64,000 bases of DNA from Augochlora pura. Taxonomy: Eukaryota; Arthropoda; Insecta; Hymenoptera; Halictidae. The notes beneath the pieces are model-generated. The model saw only the letters and a list, made by a program, of their open reading frames with translations. It was not told where the DNA came from and ran no database searches. A program made the translations under genes and the position numbers. Below are positions 1-13,121 of the stretch, piece after piece (positions within the stretch are counted from its first letter, which is position 1; each line of letters begins with the position of its first letter). The DNA is taken from contig NC_135779.1 of the NCBI RefSeq assembly GCF_028453695.1, forward strand, positions 6,398,831 through 6,462,830, in the 5' to 3' direction.

Positions 1-50
1 CGCGTTCATCATCTCGATCAGCGACATCGCCGTGCCCAGGAATATGTATA
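1..50 (-). CDS. Gyc76C: Receptor guanylyl cyclase, coding exon D (partial)
   Basis: Fourth visible coding exon, read on the minus strand and cut by the window edge. A pyrimidine-rich acceptor ending CTGTCCGCAG (60-51) precedes the exon. The first two exon bases complete the isoleucine codon begun by the single last base of exon C (phase 1). The reading is IYIFLGTAMSLIEMMNA. This hydrophobic stretch matches the part of the ANF-receptor ligand-binding domain that follows the conserved Asn-x-Thr-Arg segment in Gyc76C-type cyclases. The remaining ligand domain, transmembrane helix, kinase-homology domain and cyclase catalytic domain should lie outside the window. Confidence rests on perfect phase agreement with exon C and on family resemblance; the exon alone is too short to identify. 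Confidence 0.82.
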
Positions 51-1109
51 CTGCGGACAGAGATACGCCGGTTCCGTTAGCGGGCACCAGGATCGACACC
101 GGTACGTGGACAACGACGTCGCGCGAGCCGATTTCCAGAACGGAACTGACTTTCACGCTTGTTTCTGCTGCCGCGTAGGAAAGCGCGCGCGAGCCGCGCG
201 CGATCGTTATCAATGAGATCATCGAACGGAACAGCGGCCCAACTGTATCGCGAAGGAAACGCGCGGAAATGCTCCGGGGGGACCCCGGACTGGTGAACTG
301 TAACTGACCGAGTGTGCTGGCCGAGATCGTTCGATGACCGAGAGAGCGTGCTACCGGCATGAATCACAACGACTCGCTAAATCTCCTTCGGGTTGTTTCC
401 GCGAGCAATGGTCCCTGTCTCTGGAGATCGTGCTCGACGAGCGTCGGCGTCGGCGTCGAGAAAGGGGATCGGATCGTCGTAGGGAATACTTAACGTCGAA
501 ATCTTTGAGGACGTCTGCGAGATAAACTCAATTTGACGAAGACTAGAAATTGCTGAACTGTGTTATCTCTGCGTAGATTTCTAACTATTTCTTTTCTTAA
601 TTTAGTCGAGATTTTTAGTCTATTGTTTTGATATCAAATGTATTGTTAACATTAAGTTTATATTTCTTATTTCAGAGCTGATATATCAATATTGGCCCTT
701 TGCACTCGACACCATTTTAACTTCAAGTCTAAACATATTTTGGGCGACCTACAGTATCTGTATTTTCTATAAGTAATTGCTGCAACTTATACATACGAAA
801 TTGAACCCCCAAAAATTCTTAAAAAATAAGCAGATTTAACAATGCAAAAATATTCTCAGAACTTTGTATAACAATCTTGACTGGTGTCTCAGAGTCACCA
901 CTCGACTGCAAAGGGTTAATATTAAATACTATTTTCGAAATACACATACTGATCCAGGAATTCCCCATGGAAATCTTCTATAAATTCTAGAAATTATTAA
1001 AATTCTCGCTAGAGAAAATTCTCAAAAAATCCTTCAAACTATCCTATTCAAGTGATCCCCAGGACGATCCGATCGACCTAACAGAATCATAAGGGTAGTA
1101 TAAACTGAC
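51..1109 (-). other. Intron between coding exons C and D (about 1.06 kb)
   Basis: The donor is GTCAGT at 1109-1104, just after the phase 1 end of exon C; the acceptor is CCGCAG at 56-51. The first 500 bases are GC-rich with no gene signal that I can see. The part from about 540 to 1080 is AT-rich and contains one TTAA-type MITE (694-919). Confidence 0.82.
694..919. mobile_element. TTAA-type MITE, family A
   Basis: The left end reads GCCCTTTGCACTCGA and the right end TCGACTGCAAAGGGTTAA, an inverted repeat of about 15 bp. The right flank keeps TTAA; the left TTAA has mutated to TTGG. The interior is AT-rich and noncoding. The segment just inside the right end, reading TGTCTCAGAGTCACCACTCG, recurs in other copies of the family (for example 60237-60461). 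A TTAA target and ends starting CCC are typical of piggyBac-type transposition, so a non-autonomous piggyBac-like element is inferred. Confidence 0.75.
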
Positions 1110-1416
1110 TCCTAGTCATGTTTTTGGTCTCCTGTATGAGCTGGAACCAAGCGCTGCCTTGACAACAGGGCATCCGCTCCTCGCAGCAAGTGTGCCGGTC
1201 CTCGACGGTCTTGTAATGGTTCACGGTGAGATTGTGCTTGATCGCCTGCTCCTCCAGGGAACGGGCGACCGTCGACCAGGCGCTCTCCGTGATGATCGTG
1301 AATTTGTTCCAGCCGTAGTTGAGCAGCAACGCGATCACCGACTTCGTCACCTGCGTGTCCGGCGGCTCGGTCCTCGCGAACGTGTTCACCTTCGAGGCCT
1401 TGTAGTCCGAGCATTT
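1110..1416 (-). CDS. Gyc76C: Receptor guanylyl cyclase, coding exon C (ligand-binding domain)
   Basis: This 307-nt exon encodes 102 residues plus one base, about residues 195-296 of the protein. It starts KCSDYKASK and includes RTEPPDTQVTKSVIALLL, YGWNKFTIITESAWS and a cysteine cluster HTCCEERMPCC, ending KNMTR. The TEPPD and YGWNKF segments belong to the extracellular ANF-receptor fold of receptor guanylyl cyclases, and the CC...CC cluster is characteristic of the insect Gyc76C group as I know it. Two N-glycosylation sequons are visible (HNLT and KNMT). The acceptor is TTCCAG (1422-1417) and the donor GTCAGT. The exon begins in phase 0, matching exon B, so MISY is followed directly by KCSDY as expected for the family. 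No disabling mutation is visible. The product is a single-pass membrane receptor that makes cGMP; Gyc76C in flies acts in axon guidance and epithelial matrix organisation (established knowledge, not visible here). Confidence 0.93.
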
Positions 1417-2215
1417 CTGGAATCAAACGTGGTGTACCGGGTCAGTGGTCAGCGTGGTCTCTATTCCCTGTCGATCGTGGCTATACTAACGTCAAACCTA
1501 AGCTCGTGGTGACAATCGAAAAAGCGTCAGATGGATTATTTGGTAAGTAAGATATGCCTTGTTTCGACTTCTCTCAATTAATTTATTAATCAAAGCATGT
1601 TTCACAGGGCTTGCATCAAATACTTGATATTGTTTTATAAAAGTGTTAAAATGGTAAAATGAAACTCGTTTAAGCCTTTCACAATTTTTATTAGAACGAA
1701 GTTTACAATATCAGCGATTCTAAATGAGAAAATTAGGAACCTCTTCTTCTTGCATATTATTCGTAATAACTCAACTAACCAATAAATCGCAAATAACTCA
1801 ACAATACTTCTATATATAATTCCTACATCAAAAAGATCGACATTATCAGCATTTTAAAATAAAAGAAACATTAAAAATAACAGTTCCAGCCTAGTTAAAT
1901 CGAACGGTGATTCCTCGTCGTCGCTTCAAAATAAATTCGCCGACGCAATGAAGCGCAGGTCCGGCCGAGTCTCTTCGGTAAAATATAATACTCCTACTAT
2001 TCATCCGCGAGCGCGGCGCGCAATAGAGGCAGAAGCTAGAGACGACGACATCAGGAAAGTCATCGGGCAAAACTGTTCCGGGAAGAGCGCAACCTCGAAT
2101 CAGTGGGATCGCGTCGACTGGGTGGCGCACAGCGAGCGAGAGCGGCCGGGCAGCAGAAGAATAAAAGCCAGAAAATTGAAAGGGGAACGGAGGGTGGCGG
2201 GCACGGTTAGAGACC

Positions 2216-2415
2216 GGCGAAGTCAAGGAAGAAGAGGAGAAGAAGAGTAGAAGAAGAGTAGAAGGAGAGGAGAAGGAGAGGAGACGAAGAGGTTCCCGAG
2301 GAAGAGATCTGGGGAGAAGAACGAGGGGGCAAGAGGAGGAGTTGGAGCAGAAAGAGAGAGTACAAGAGAGTCGAAGGGAGACGAGAGTCGAAAGGAGAGT
2401 AGAGAGTAGAAGGCA
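2216..2415. repeat. Polypurine (GA-rich) tract
   Basis: About 200 bases are nearly all purine on the plus strand, with GAAGAAGAGGAGAAG-like and GAGAGTAGAAGG-like units. The overlapping open frames are rich in Ser/Leu/Pro on one strand and Arg/Glu/Gly on the other, which is the expected low-complexity artefact. The tract is not a gene. Confidence 0.85.
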
Positions 2416-3143
2416 GGAGAGTAACGCGGCAAAGTGGGCTGCGCGGCTGGTGCCGGGTGTGCCATGGTGTGTGGCGCGCGGTTAAATATAAACCTGTGGC
2501 AGCCACCGCGAAGGAGGGCAGGAGGAGAGTGGAATGAACGGGGCAGAGGCTCTCTTCTGGTGCCTCGCGAGCCGTGGAAGTGCACGGGGCGGGTTCGCTC
2601 CGTACCGTTGAAATGTGACATGCGCTCATTAACATATAAATTAAACGTGACAACTGGGGGCCGCGGTGACGACCGCGCGCGTCGCCGATCCATTTTCCTT
2701 TTCCCGGTATCTCCCCCTCCCCGCTCTCCTCCCTCATCAACTCTTCCTGCTATCAGTCTTTTCCCGGGATCGACCGATAGGTCGCCGAGCACCGCGCGAA
2801 CCTGTTCCCCGTCGATTTTTCAAAGCCGCAACATTGTTGCGCGCGGCCGACTGGTTTGTCACGGATACCTATTACCCGTCGTATACCTTTATTGTGTACA
2901 CCGGGCGTACTCGCGCGGGCCGGTACTAATCGAGCAAAACGAGGAACAAGCCGGCGCGCGATTATTCACGCGCCGCCGTTCGTTTCACCTTAGGAAATTA
3001 TCCGGCGTATAAGCTCGCCAGGATACCTTCCTGGTCTTGCCTTCGCTTTCGGGGAAACAGGTAGAACACGCGCGAGCAACTGCGACCGCTTTCATTCACT
3101 TTTACCGATTTCTTTCGCGCGATGATTGATTCTTACTGCCTCT

Positions 3144-3405
3144 TTAACCCTTCACCGACCAATGGTCGGCACGAATTAATGACACTTTATTCGACTGCAG
3201 ACGTTTTTATATCTACACAACATTGGCATTAAAGAATTTTATTTATCTTATTTATTCTATTCGTAGCAAAAGGTATCTAATATTTAAAAAATTATATAAT
3301 AATACCTCGATAATAGTCAATTATTGGCTGATATGATAATCGATTCGCAGGTTAGTAGTTGGGGTTAAATGCCGATTTATAGTCTATCGGTCGGTAAAGT
3401 GTTAA
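3144..3405. mobile_element. TTAA-type MITE, family B
   Basis: The left end reads TTAACCCTTCACCGACC and the right end GGTCGGTAAAGTGTTAA, an imperfect 17-bp terminal inverted repeat with TTAA on both sides (262 bp). The interior is AT-rich. A diverged relative of the interior occurs at about 24250-24380: both share a block close to TATTTAATATTTAAAAAATT followed by ATAATAA. The right TTAA (3402-3405) is also the left TTAA of the next element. Confidence 0.72.
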
Positions 3406-3669
3406 CCCTTCCAGGACGAACCTGGGCTCCTATAGTATCAACTCGAAGAAATTGCGAGGAATTAGGGAGGTTTCGAAAATAAAAAATTGTAGATAGATCT
3501 TGGTTCCAAAAGTCGAAAAGATCTCGCATTTATGCATGCAATTTTAGTCACATTTTGCATGTAAATATGTTGCATTTTTATTTGGTTAACGAAGGTGTGA
3601 ATCCCGTATTCAAATCTAGATATCTATATATCAAATATCGTATTTGCAGCTCCGACTGCAAAGGGTTAA
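3402..3669. mobile_element. TTAA-type MITE abutting the previous one
   Basis: The right end, CTCCGACTGCAAAGGGTTAA, is a family A end. The left end, TTAACCCTTCCAGGACG, is more diverged, so the inverted repeat is imperfect. The interior is AT-rich and noncoding. It shares one TTAA with the family B element on its left, so one element inserted exactly at the edge of the other. Confidence 0.6.
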
Positions 3670-5254
3670 CCAAGGCAACGAACGCGTTCGATCTCTCCCG
3701 TAGGCCATTGTTGCCTCCGCCGCGAACTGGAGCAACAAGGTGGCACGCCGTGTGCGGCGCGGATGCGGTTTCTCGCCGGCGAGGAAAAAAATCTCTGCTC
3801 GCCGCTACACGCAGGAAGTTTCAACCCGTTCCCCGTGAAATTATGTAACTTCTTCGACGGTTACGCAGGCGCTGCGGCGCACAATGCAGCGTTGGAATTG
3901 GGATGCGGCGCGTTGCATGGGAAATAGTTGCACAGGATATCGATTGTACCTGTCGAGGGTATCGTATCGCGCGGCGTCCGGAGTAGGCGAGTTAGGCTGC
4001 GGATAAAACCTAGAAGAGAACGCTGGGGTTACTTACTATCGCCGGTATTTTCTATATCAGCGAAGAAGAGCCGACGTATCTTTCAAGTTTCAAAGACAAC
4101 CGCTTCGTTAATCAAGATTTTATGAAACGCAAGTTCGTTCTGCCTGCGTTTATTACGCATCCGCGGCAAGAAATATTCGATGCCTCGAATTAGCATTCAA
4201 GGAAATACTGTTTTACGTAGCTGCGATCTATTCTAGATCACGCAAAGCAGTATATGATGTGTAAAATTCCGGAATAATTGCCTGTTACGTTCTAATATCA
4301 AGTCAACAAATGGTTATCAAGTCAACCTCGTGCACTGTATTAAAGCGCCTCATCTAAAGAGATTTGGACCAAAGAAGATTGAAAATATTTTAAGATTTAA
4401 TATCTTATGATTTTAGAGATATATTAGGTCTGCCAGAAAATTCTATCTGCTCTTAAAAAGAAAGAAAGGAAATTTCTATTTATTGTAGTATCATTATAAT
4501 AATTTAATATAATCGTAACTGGTGCCCTGTTGCCGGCGTGATGGTGTTAAATATAATTTTTGAGAAAAACATATTGCAATTGAAATAAACTTGGCGGATA
4601 TAATTTTCCGGTTAATTTTGTCCAATATAATAAGACATACAAGAAGCATTTTTCTATTCCTTGTTCCATTTAAGAACCGATTAAGAACCATACCAATCAA
4701 CGCAATAGTGAATACACTAGTCCGCGAAGGCCTAATCGCAGCTGTTAGAGCTAAAACCATTTTAGAAGAATTTTTTTCAGAAGAGCGCCATCCGATGCCA
4801 CGGCCTCCAATCAAGATTTCCAGCGGCGTGGAGAGACTTTTTAGCCATCAGACTTTTTGCGAGCAGGAAAAGTTCATTAGGCGGCCGGTTTTGTCCGACT
4901 TTCCGGCGCGGTAGAACACGAAGGTGTAATTTTTATCTGGTAGACACGCGGAGAGGAAGCGTGGGGGTTGAAGGAAAAAGAAAAAGAAAAAGAGAGAGAG
5001 AAGAGAGAGCGGGTCCGCTAAGCTGGTCTTTTTACGATCCTCCCACGATTCCAGGAAGCCGTGATCGTCAGCAATTTACCCACCTGTCCGCGACCGCTTC
5101 TTTTTTTTCCGCGCGCACGGTCCCGTCGCCGCTCGTAAATTCGCCGGGCTCTTTTTGCGCGGATTTCGCATGGAAACGGCCAAATTGGACGGGGCAAGAG
5201 GCCCCGGCAGAAAAGGGGTCCCCGAACGGGTGTGCTTCTTTGGAATCCGTCGGG

Positions 5255-5285
<31 letters not shown>

Positions 5286-6059
5286 GGAACACGGCGCGCA
5301 AGCTTGGCGATGAGAGCCGGCCCGGTTCGCCGAAAGGAAGTTGACTATGCGCGGTGATAGCGAGATCATTGTAATCGCCGCTTCAGAAAAATACGAAATT
5401 GATCCGGCCCGGCGGCGTCACCACGGAGGAAGTGGCCGGGGGGGCCCCATCGGGGGGAATGACAAAATGATTATTGTTCGCCGCCGCCGCCGCCGCCGTC
5501 TCCTGGCCGCGAATCAGCATCCCGCGAACACGAACGCCGCCCGCGAGTTCGTCATAAAGGAAGCCCTGTCGTCGGGTCGATGATATCAACCGCCTCGACC
5601 TTGGTGGAATTAGGCGAACAACGCTCCGGATTCAATCCTCTCCAATTCACTGTACGATTCTGTAATCCCTCGAACGGGTCCAGTGGCAAGACCGTCCTCT
5701 TAACTCGCGTTAGGCGGGCTACCGTTTAGGCTAGACCGCGGCGTGAAACGCTTTATTTTTTAAACCACCGAATGTCGTGCTAAAAGAATTTATTTTTCAA
5801 TCGTTTATCTATATAAAATCTATATCAACGCTCATTGCGTGAAATTGTGGTATGCGCTACATTCAGTTGCAATCAGTGCAAACTTTTAATTACGTTTCTT
5901 AGAGCAGCAGTTTTTAGTTAGCTTCGCGTGTCTTCAACTACGATTTCTTTTATAGAGAAATGTGCTACTTTGATCAACACTCTGTTGCTGTCATTATTAA
6001 TCTCTTTAACAGAACGAGAGAATTTGTATTTCTCGTGTAACTGAATCCATTTCTGTTCA

Positions 6060-6185
6060 TAGATTTCGAATATTATATAGAATAATTTTAGCAAAAATTT
6101 TATTATTTAGAATAATTTTAGAAATATGTTATTTAGAATAATTTTGGAAAAATCATATTAATTAGAATAATCTTAGAAAAACTAT
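6060..6185. repeat. Degenerate AT-rich tandem array, about 30-bp period
   Basis: Four or five imperfect copies are built on TTTAGAATAATTTTAGAAA, with spacing near 30 bp. No coding potential. Confidence 0.7.
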
Positions 6186-7076
6186 ACGATATCCTTTATA
6201 AAAGAAGATTATATCGAATATGATGCTGTTTATCGAATCGGAGATCCTCCAATAGAATTGACGAAGCAAAGGTCAGCGCAGCGTCGTTTTAGGGTTAAAT
6301 ATCGCGAAGTAGCGCGGTCCCAGGGCGGCACGTAACCGTGGCCCGACGGCCACGCAACCGTGTGTCCCCACGGTTTTGCATAAACGGGGGCCCCCGGTGA
6401 TCGATGATCCGGTAGACGAAACTGGTCTGGGTTTAGAAAACCAGTCCCCCGTTCCAACAAAGAGTAGAGACTCTCGCGATCACGGCCGCGCGCACACAAC
6501 GACGCGCCTCGGGGGTGGAGGGAGGGAGGGAGGTAGGGGGGGAGAGAGATCGTATTGTTTTAAGTCCGGGGGCCCCAGGTCTCCGGGTCGGTGAGGAACG
6601 AGTCCTCGGGGTCGGGGTAGACAAAACTGACCAACCTGGTTGGTTATCCTGGCCGGTGAACGAGGTGGGCTTTGGTCATTGCCGGCTCGCGCGACGTGCT
6701 GTTATTCTGGGCTCCACTCGGCTATATTTAGACGAGACCACCTTGAGGGAGCTCGAGAGAGGCTCGAGTGCTCTCCGCGGGGCCTGCAACCGCAGCAGCA
6801 GCACCACCACCAGCCAGCCGCACAAGCCTTTTCTCTCTATTGGCCGATTGTGCGTTAGTTGTGCAACCGCGATCCCTATGGAGAAGCGATCGTGGAATTC
6901 GCCTGCCCACGACGATTTTTCCGCGCGCCCGCGTGCGCGCGCGACCGGTGTGTTCCACGATTATTCTCGGCAAGGTGCACACCCACGAATATCGGCCCGG
7001 CCGAGACCGGCCACCGGGCCAATGATCGAGGAAATTTCCGCTGACACCTCGGAGAAACTGTGCTAGTCCGGCGACG

Positions 7077-7127
7077 ATCTCTCTCTCTCTCTCTCTCTCT
7101 TTCTCTTTCTCGCTCTCTCTCTCGCTT
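7077..7127. repeat. (CT)n microsatellite
   Basis: An almost uninterrupted CT tract with a few T and CG interruptions. One of many (GA)n/(CT)n loci in the window. Confidence 0.9.
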
Positions 7128-8464
7128 GTTCTTGGACCGAGGGGAATCTTCCGTGAACGGTGGAACATCGATTGTCCGGTATCAGAATTCTCCGAAGACG
7201 ATTACCTCACCGAAGCAACTCGTAACTCATATGATTTATTGTACGAGTTAATGAACATGGAATTAAATATTTAAACAATTATTTTAGTATTTAAACTAGT
7301 ATGGACTTTAGTATGGACACTCTGTCGTCGACAATATTAAATATGGCTGATAATATTGCCAGAATTTCTTTTGTACAACAATGGAAGATTTTTGGAATTT
7401 TAGTTGGATATTTTTATTTAATAATAATTTTAAGCACCGTATTATACGCAACAAGTAGCTTAGGATGTATTAATCATCCTTCGAAATTATAATCGAACGC
7501 ACAGCGCCAAAAGGAGATAGCGTGAAAAGCGACTGTCTTTTTGATATTTCCTATCTCAATGAACAGCACCGCGGTGAAAACGCGTGCGATTTGAACAGTT
7601 TCCAACCACTCTAAAATTCGCCGCATTCGTAGAACATCGGCCAAGTCGAAAGAGCGATAAATCACCGACTAATTTGCTAAGGCAGCACAATAACCGCGAA
7701 GTATGCGAATCCTACACGCGTATCCGTGACTTCTATCTATCAACAGAGATCACGGGGACTTGATAAAACAATCGTCGACGAAATGGAAACTTTGGCTAAG
7801 AGTTCCAGTGCAATGCAACGTATAAGAGGATCCACCGCAATGCAACAGTGTCTTCTCTCAAAACGCACCGTTTCAGCTCATCGCGCATTCACCGCGCCGA
7901 CTTTTCAAATTTATATGTTACTGCTTTATAATTGCCCCCCGACGCATCTATAATGCATGAGTGGCCCCTCTCGGTTATATATTTCGTCGTTTCTCAAAAT
8001 TATGCCTCTCTAAAACCGCGGACGCGGCGCGAACCGGCTCTCGCCCCCTTCGCATCGACAATCGGGGTCCCCTCGTCCGTTGAATAACAATGGCGTGATC
8101 GCAGGTTTCGCGAGCCAGTTGCGACCGGAATGTCGCCGTCGGATCGACGATTTTATTCTGCGACGGCGACGACGCGACTGCCCCGCGGGATCCCCCGTCC
8201 TCTCTTCCTGTCGCTCGAACGAGAGACGGAAGTCACACCCCGCGGTGTGGAAGACTCGAAAAGGAAGTTAAGCACTCGCCGGAATATTAATTCTATGTTT
8301 GTTCTTTTACGCGCAACTAGTTCCGAGTGGAAGTCCTTCGGCGAAGCGTAGATCCCCGTGAACGTCTTGTTCGGACACCTGTTGATCGAGATCCACCTCG
8401 TGCTCGGTTCTCCGGTCGAGCTTGTTCGCCAGTTGTGTTCGATGTTGTTGATGTAGATTTGATT

Positions 8465-8790
8465 TATGTAGTTGTAGGTTATTTTTAGAATAGGAAGGAT
8501 TATAATAGATCGTGGTAAATATAATAGATTATAATGGATTATAGTAGATATTATAGGTAAAGGTAGATTATAATAGATATACTATATTATAGTAGATATA
8601 ATGGATTATAATAGATTTATAAGTTATAATGGATTAGAACAGATTATAATTGATATAATAGATTTTAACAGGTTATAATGGACTATAATAGATTATAATT
8701 GATTATGATGGACTATAAAATATTCTAAATAGATTATAATAAATATAACAGTTCGAAATATATTATAGTAAATATAATGGACACATCCCA
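8465..8790. repeat. Degenerate AT-rich tandem array of ATTATAATAGAT-like units
   Basis: About 325 bases are made of short imperfect units such as GATTATAATGGATTATAGTA, with a variable period of 12 to 20 bases. No coding potential. Confidence 0.8.
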
Positions 8791-11700
8791 AACATCCTCA
8801 ATATTCAAAAACTTAAACTCCATCCCAGCTTCCAAATCGACTGTGAAACCCGTGCCTTTTCTTCCAACAATTTCAGTAACAAGAAAATAACGCAGCAACG
8901 TTTTGCGAACGCAGAGCGATGAACGATAGTGTTCGTAAAAATTAGCGAACGGCAAGGACGTCGTATTTTTACATAGTAATCGGCGATCCGAAGTTGCGCG
9001 AGCCACGCAAAAGGAAATGCGAGCGTCAATTGTCGCAAACAATATTTGCGCCTTTAACAGAGAAGCTATTTCAATATCTGTAAATCATATATGAAAAATG
9101 ATTTGCTACTGGAATTGTTATTACGCGTTCGAAAATGATTTTTATAGACGAAGCTTGGATTTAAAAGTTTGTTGAAACTGTCACTATTATATAAGTTTAC
9201 TCAATTTCATATAAATAGAATTAATTTTCTGATATAAAATGGAAATACTAGAAGTTAGAAAAATAATCTTAGATTTCCAGTTAAAATGCCTTCCAGTGCG
9301 AGTTAAAAGTGGATATCGCACAAAAAGAAATATTGCATCTATTGGAAATGGGTGTTTAAATACATTTAAACTAAGGTGTAGTTTTAAATAAAAGAAACTT
9401 TATTTTACGGTGCGTGAGGAAGCTCTTTTCTATGCAGATGCTTCTCTACGACTGACCGTGGCCTTTCCGGAACCCCGAAAAAAAAACTCGGGCCCCATCG
9501 TAATTCGAAACTGTTATGTTTGTGCCTCACAAGGCCAAGCACTTATACCAGGTGTATACATACTTTCCTATCTTAATTTCCATCGCTTCTAAGAACATTG
9601 ATTTGTTTTTGTCCATGCACAAATATCGTATTGTGGGTAATACGTGATATTCCAATAGCATCTTGTAACGATACAACGGGCCGGCGGACACCAGAAATTT
9701 CAGGATCGGCGATTTAGGGTGGTAAAGGGCTCGATGTTCGCACGGTACGCCGCAGCCGACACGTTATTTTCCGCGGCGAACGAACGGTGTAGCCGCGCGC
9801 GGGATGACAAGAGCAGGAGGCGGCCGGCGAACGGTAACGTCGCGCCAGAAATACAACGGCGCGCTGCTGCTCCCGCGAGACAACACGCCGGCTAGCACGG
9901 GGCGCGCAGAACGGAAAGATCGGTTCCGGGAATTGGCGAGCGTGCGAACGGATCACGTCCCGGCCCGTTAATGGTGGCTATTAGTGTTCTCGGGGGAGAC
10001 CGTTTACGTGCACCGAGATCTTGCCAAACGACACGCTCCGTGTCGCAGATAAATTCGCTAAGCAACACGGAGGTCTCTCTCTCTCTCTCTCCGGCTCGAA
10101 ACGTGCGCCGGGCCTTTATCTTGAATATCAATCGATAATCCACGGGACTCGTTAGAGAGGAGGCTCCGTCGCTCCCGTTTCTACGCGGTCGCTCCCGTTG
10201 CCGTTTCTATACGGTCGCGCGGGGGCCGGCGCGAACAACGGGCCACGCCGCGCGGAAACGCGGCCAGGTGAAAAGTTCAATTTTCTTTCGCCTGGGATCG
10301 GTGAAACGCGACCGGCCTGAGCGATGCGATCCCAGATGCGAGACTGGGAGACCCCGCGGGACCGCGACCGAAAAGGGACGCCGAATTGGAGAAATTGATC
10401 GGGACGAGAGAATTCCGTCTTTCCGGGGGAATTAGAAAGCTGCCGGACCGTCGACTGATAATTGACCTCTCGGGGAACCGACGCGTGATGCGTGATGATT
10501 TCCTCGGCACGGAAATCGGTGGAACGATTTTTCTATCGCTAAGAGGAGAATTCTTGATCTTGTGTAAGGCTTAGGTAAATAATTACCTAAGTGCTACATA
10601 CCTATATGTACTCATTAATAATTATCTAAATTTTATTTTGTAACATGAGCAGGAAAATCTGTTATTGGGGAGAGAGAGATTGTTTTCTCTATTTTTGGTA
10701 GAATGTGGTTAATAATTTTTATTAAACGCTATTAGGCCATTTAGTAAATATAGAGTTAGATGAGAATCACTGAAACACGTCTTTCGCTTCTGGTAAAAAT
10801 ATTGTTAGTATATTCTACTCTATCATTCTTCATTCATTCTAAATGTATTAACAACCTTTGATCCATTAATTTTTACTAAAATACTCCTCTAACCGTCTCT
10901 TATTCGTCTCCGCTTCATTTATTCGTTATTATATATTGTGTTAAAGATCGCGCAAGAAATAGCTGTCCAAAGGTACCAAGAAATTTCTTGTTCGTTCCCG
11001 GTCCAATCGCAAGAACAGAACAACGTTTAATTACAATCTTTATTCTATTAATATAATACAACCGATATACTATACTATATTACAATATATAATACCGATA
11101 TAACCTGCACAAAGGTACCGATATCGAACCTAGCTCTCCAAAGATCAAGCGATCCGACCGCGCGTTACGACGCCCCAGGAATTTCGAGTCGACCCGCAGC
11201 GAGCCCCGTTCCTCGCATAATTCATCAGAGAAACTATAATGGTAAAACCACCTAACAAGCCGTTTATTTAACGACGCCGGTGATCCTCTCTAAAACCGGC
11301 ATTAACGTTCCTACGTCGAACAGTTTAGGAGTTATGAATTTCGTCCCTAACGCTCATTAACCGAGCGTAGTATGTGCGCGCGGCTCTCTCTCGTCGTCGC
11401 CGCGGTCTCGCAGCGTCACACCAATTAAACGTTCTTGGCTTCCTTTGACGGTGATCCCGGCGGGACAGTCAGGGGGTGGGGGGACGACGACGACGACGAC
11501 GACGACGACGCCCCGGACCCCCTCGATCGCCCGGTCCCATCGGCATAACTTCTCAAATTATACCGTTAATGCGCGCTATTCCGGGGCCCGCGGCCCCGGC
11601 GATCATCGGCGATCCGCCCGCGAGATAAGGGTGCTCGTTAATGGGGAGGAACGGCTCTTCGGTTATATACCTGGATATTTTCGGACGTAGCCCCGTTGCC

Positions 11701-12429
11701 TTTCCACCGGCCGGGGACATCGTTACGGTATATATATTAAGGCGACGTCTTCGGTGCCGGCGGTGGGCAACGTTCGTCCACCTCTCGCTTCCGCCAATTA
11801 AACCCGGCAATAATTAAAGGGGAGTCGGGGATACGCGTCGTGACCGAGTCTTCGACGACGACGACGATGGTGATACGAGGCGGCCGTTTCCCTTACGCAA
11901 TCGACGAAGGTTTATAAACGCGGAGTGCAAGAAACTGGACGGGGCGGTCCCGGCCTGGACGGCGTTAATCAGTCGATAAGCTTGTGAAACGATGTGCAGA
12001 GATGGTGCGTTAACTTGTTACGAGATTGCTTCATTCGAAGACCGCGGCTGCGAACGAACGAACGCCGAGGGTGTTAAGGGGGGCGGCTGCGGCTTCGATC
12101 CGATCGGCGCGTTTAACCTTTCGACGCTTCCCCGCTTCGCGGTGCTTTGTGCTGGGAAGGAGGAAAGGTCCCTTCGGAAAATATCCTTCTTCCTCAGTTG
12201 ATAAGATTATTAAGTAGAAAATAATTGAGATTAGAATAGCGAGTAGATCAGAAATTATTGACGTCGTCTAGATTAAAGTACAATCATGTAAATCGTTGGA
12301 AAAATTAAAATCGTGTAAATCATTGGAAAAATTATTGTAAGAATAACCACGAAATAAATTAGATCTTTTTACTGTGTCAGACAATATGTGCTAGTTAATT
12401 TTACTATTCAGTAGATTTAGCGCTAACGA

Positions 12430-12608
12430 TACACAAATGAGATCCACGTTCATCCATAAGATTAGCATTATTATTATCTGTCACACAAGTCACAAAATTC
12501 AATTTTATAATGTACAAAATGCTCCAGGAAAAATTAAAAAATATTTCCTTTATTCTGAAGAAATATTTTGGATTTCCAGTTAAAATGGCTCCGGCTGCAA
12601 AGGGTTAA
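12430..12608 (+). mobile_element. TTAA-type MITE, family A, left end eroded
   Basis: The right end reads GGCTCCGGCTGCAAAGGGTTAA with its TTAA at 12605-12608. Internal blocks (CACAAGTCACAAAATTCA and TTTTGGATTTCCAGTTAAAA) match the copies at 20917-21121 and 31666-31865. I cannot find a clear left terminus; the left boundary given is approximate. Confidence 0.6.
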
Positions 12609-12688
12609 TATCTTATCCGGCACAATAAACGAACGTGTAAAAGATACGCTAAGTATGCAAATTGGTCTCTCGCTTGAGATCAGAAAAG

Positions 12689-12716
12689 AGAGAGAGAGAG
12701 AGAGAGAGGGAGGGAG
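12689..12716. repeat. (GA)n microsatellite
   Basis: Short GA tract with GGGA interruptions, just downstream of the MITE right end. Confidence 0.85.
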
Positions 12717-13121
12717 AGCAGAGCGTCGTGTTCTCCTCTCGAGGAACACAAGCGCGAATCCCCCTGGTTTTCGCAATAGCGTCGATCCTGTATCGGCGTG
12801 CCCGCGGAGAGGTTACGATCGCGATCTCTCCGCTCTCGGCTAACGATGCTCCGCCATCTACGGTCATTACCGTCCCATTGTTACGCAAATTGTGGCCCGA
12901 TGGACGCGGACGATCCGATCTCGTTGGATCGGCGTTCCCGCGGCCGACGAAGGTGGAGGGTGCAGAGGGGTGGTTCAAGAGCCCGTCGCGTTCCCGGCTT
13001 ACGAAACGATCGATCTCCAGGAGACCGGCCGGTCGGCTCGCGATAGAGCAGATAGAGAGAGCGAGAGAGAGAGAGAGAGTTTTTTCTTCTTCACTCTCTA
13101 TTCATTAATTAATTTCTGGAT

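Noticed and set aside
1112..1426. 104-residue frame overlapping coding exon C in another minus-strand frame, and the plus-strand frame at 1159-1512
   Set aside because: Shadow frames of the real exon; only the frame with the ANF-receptor motifs joins in phase with exons B and D.
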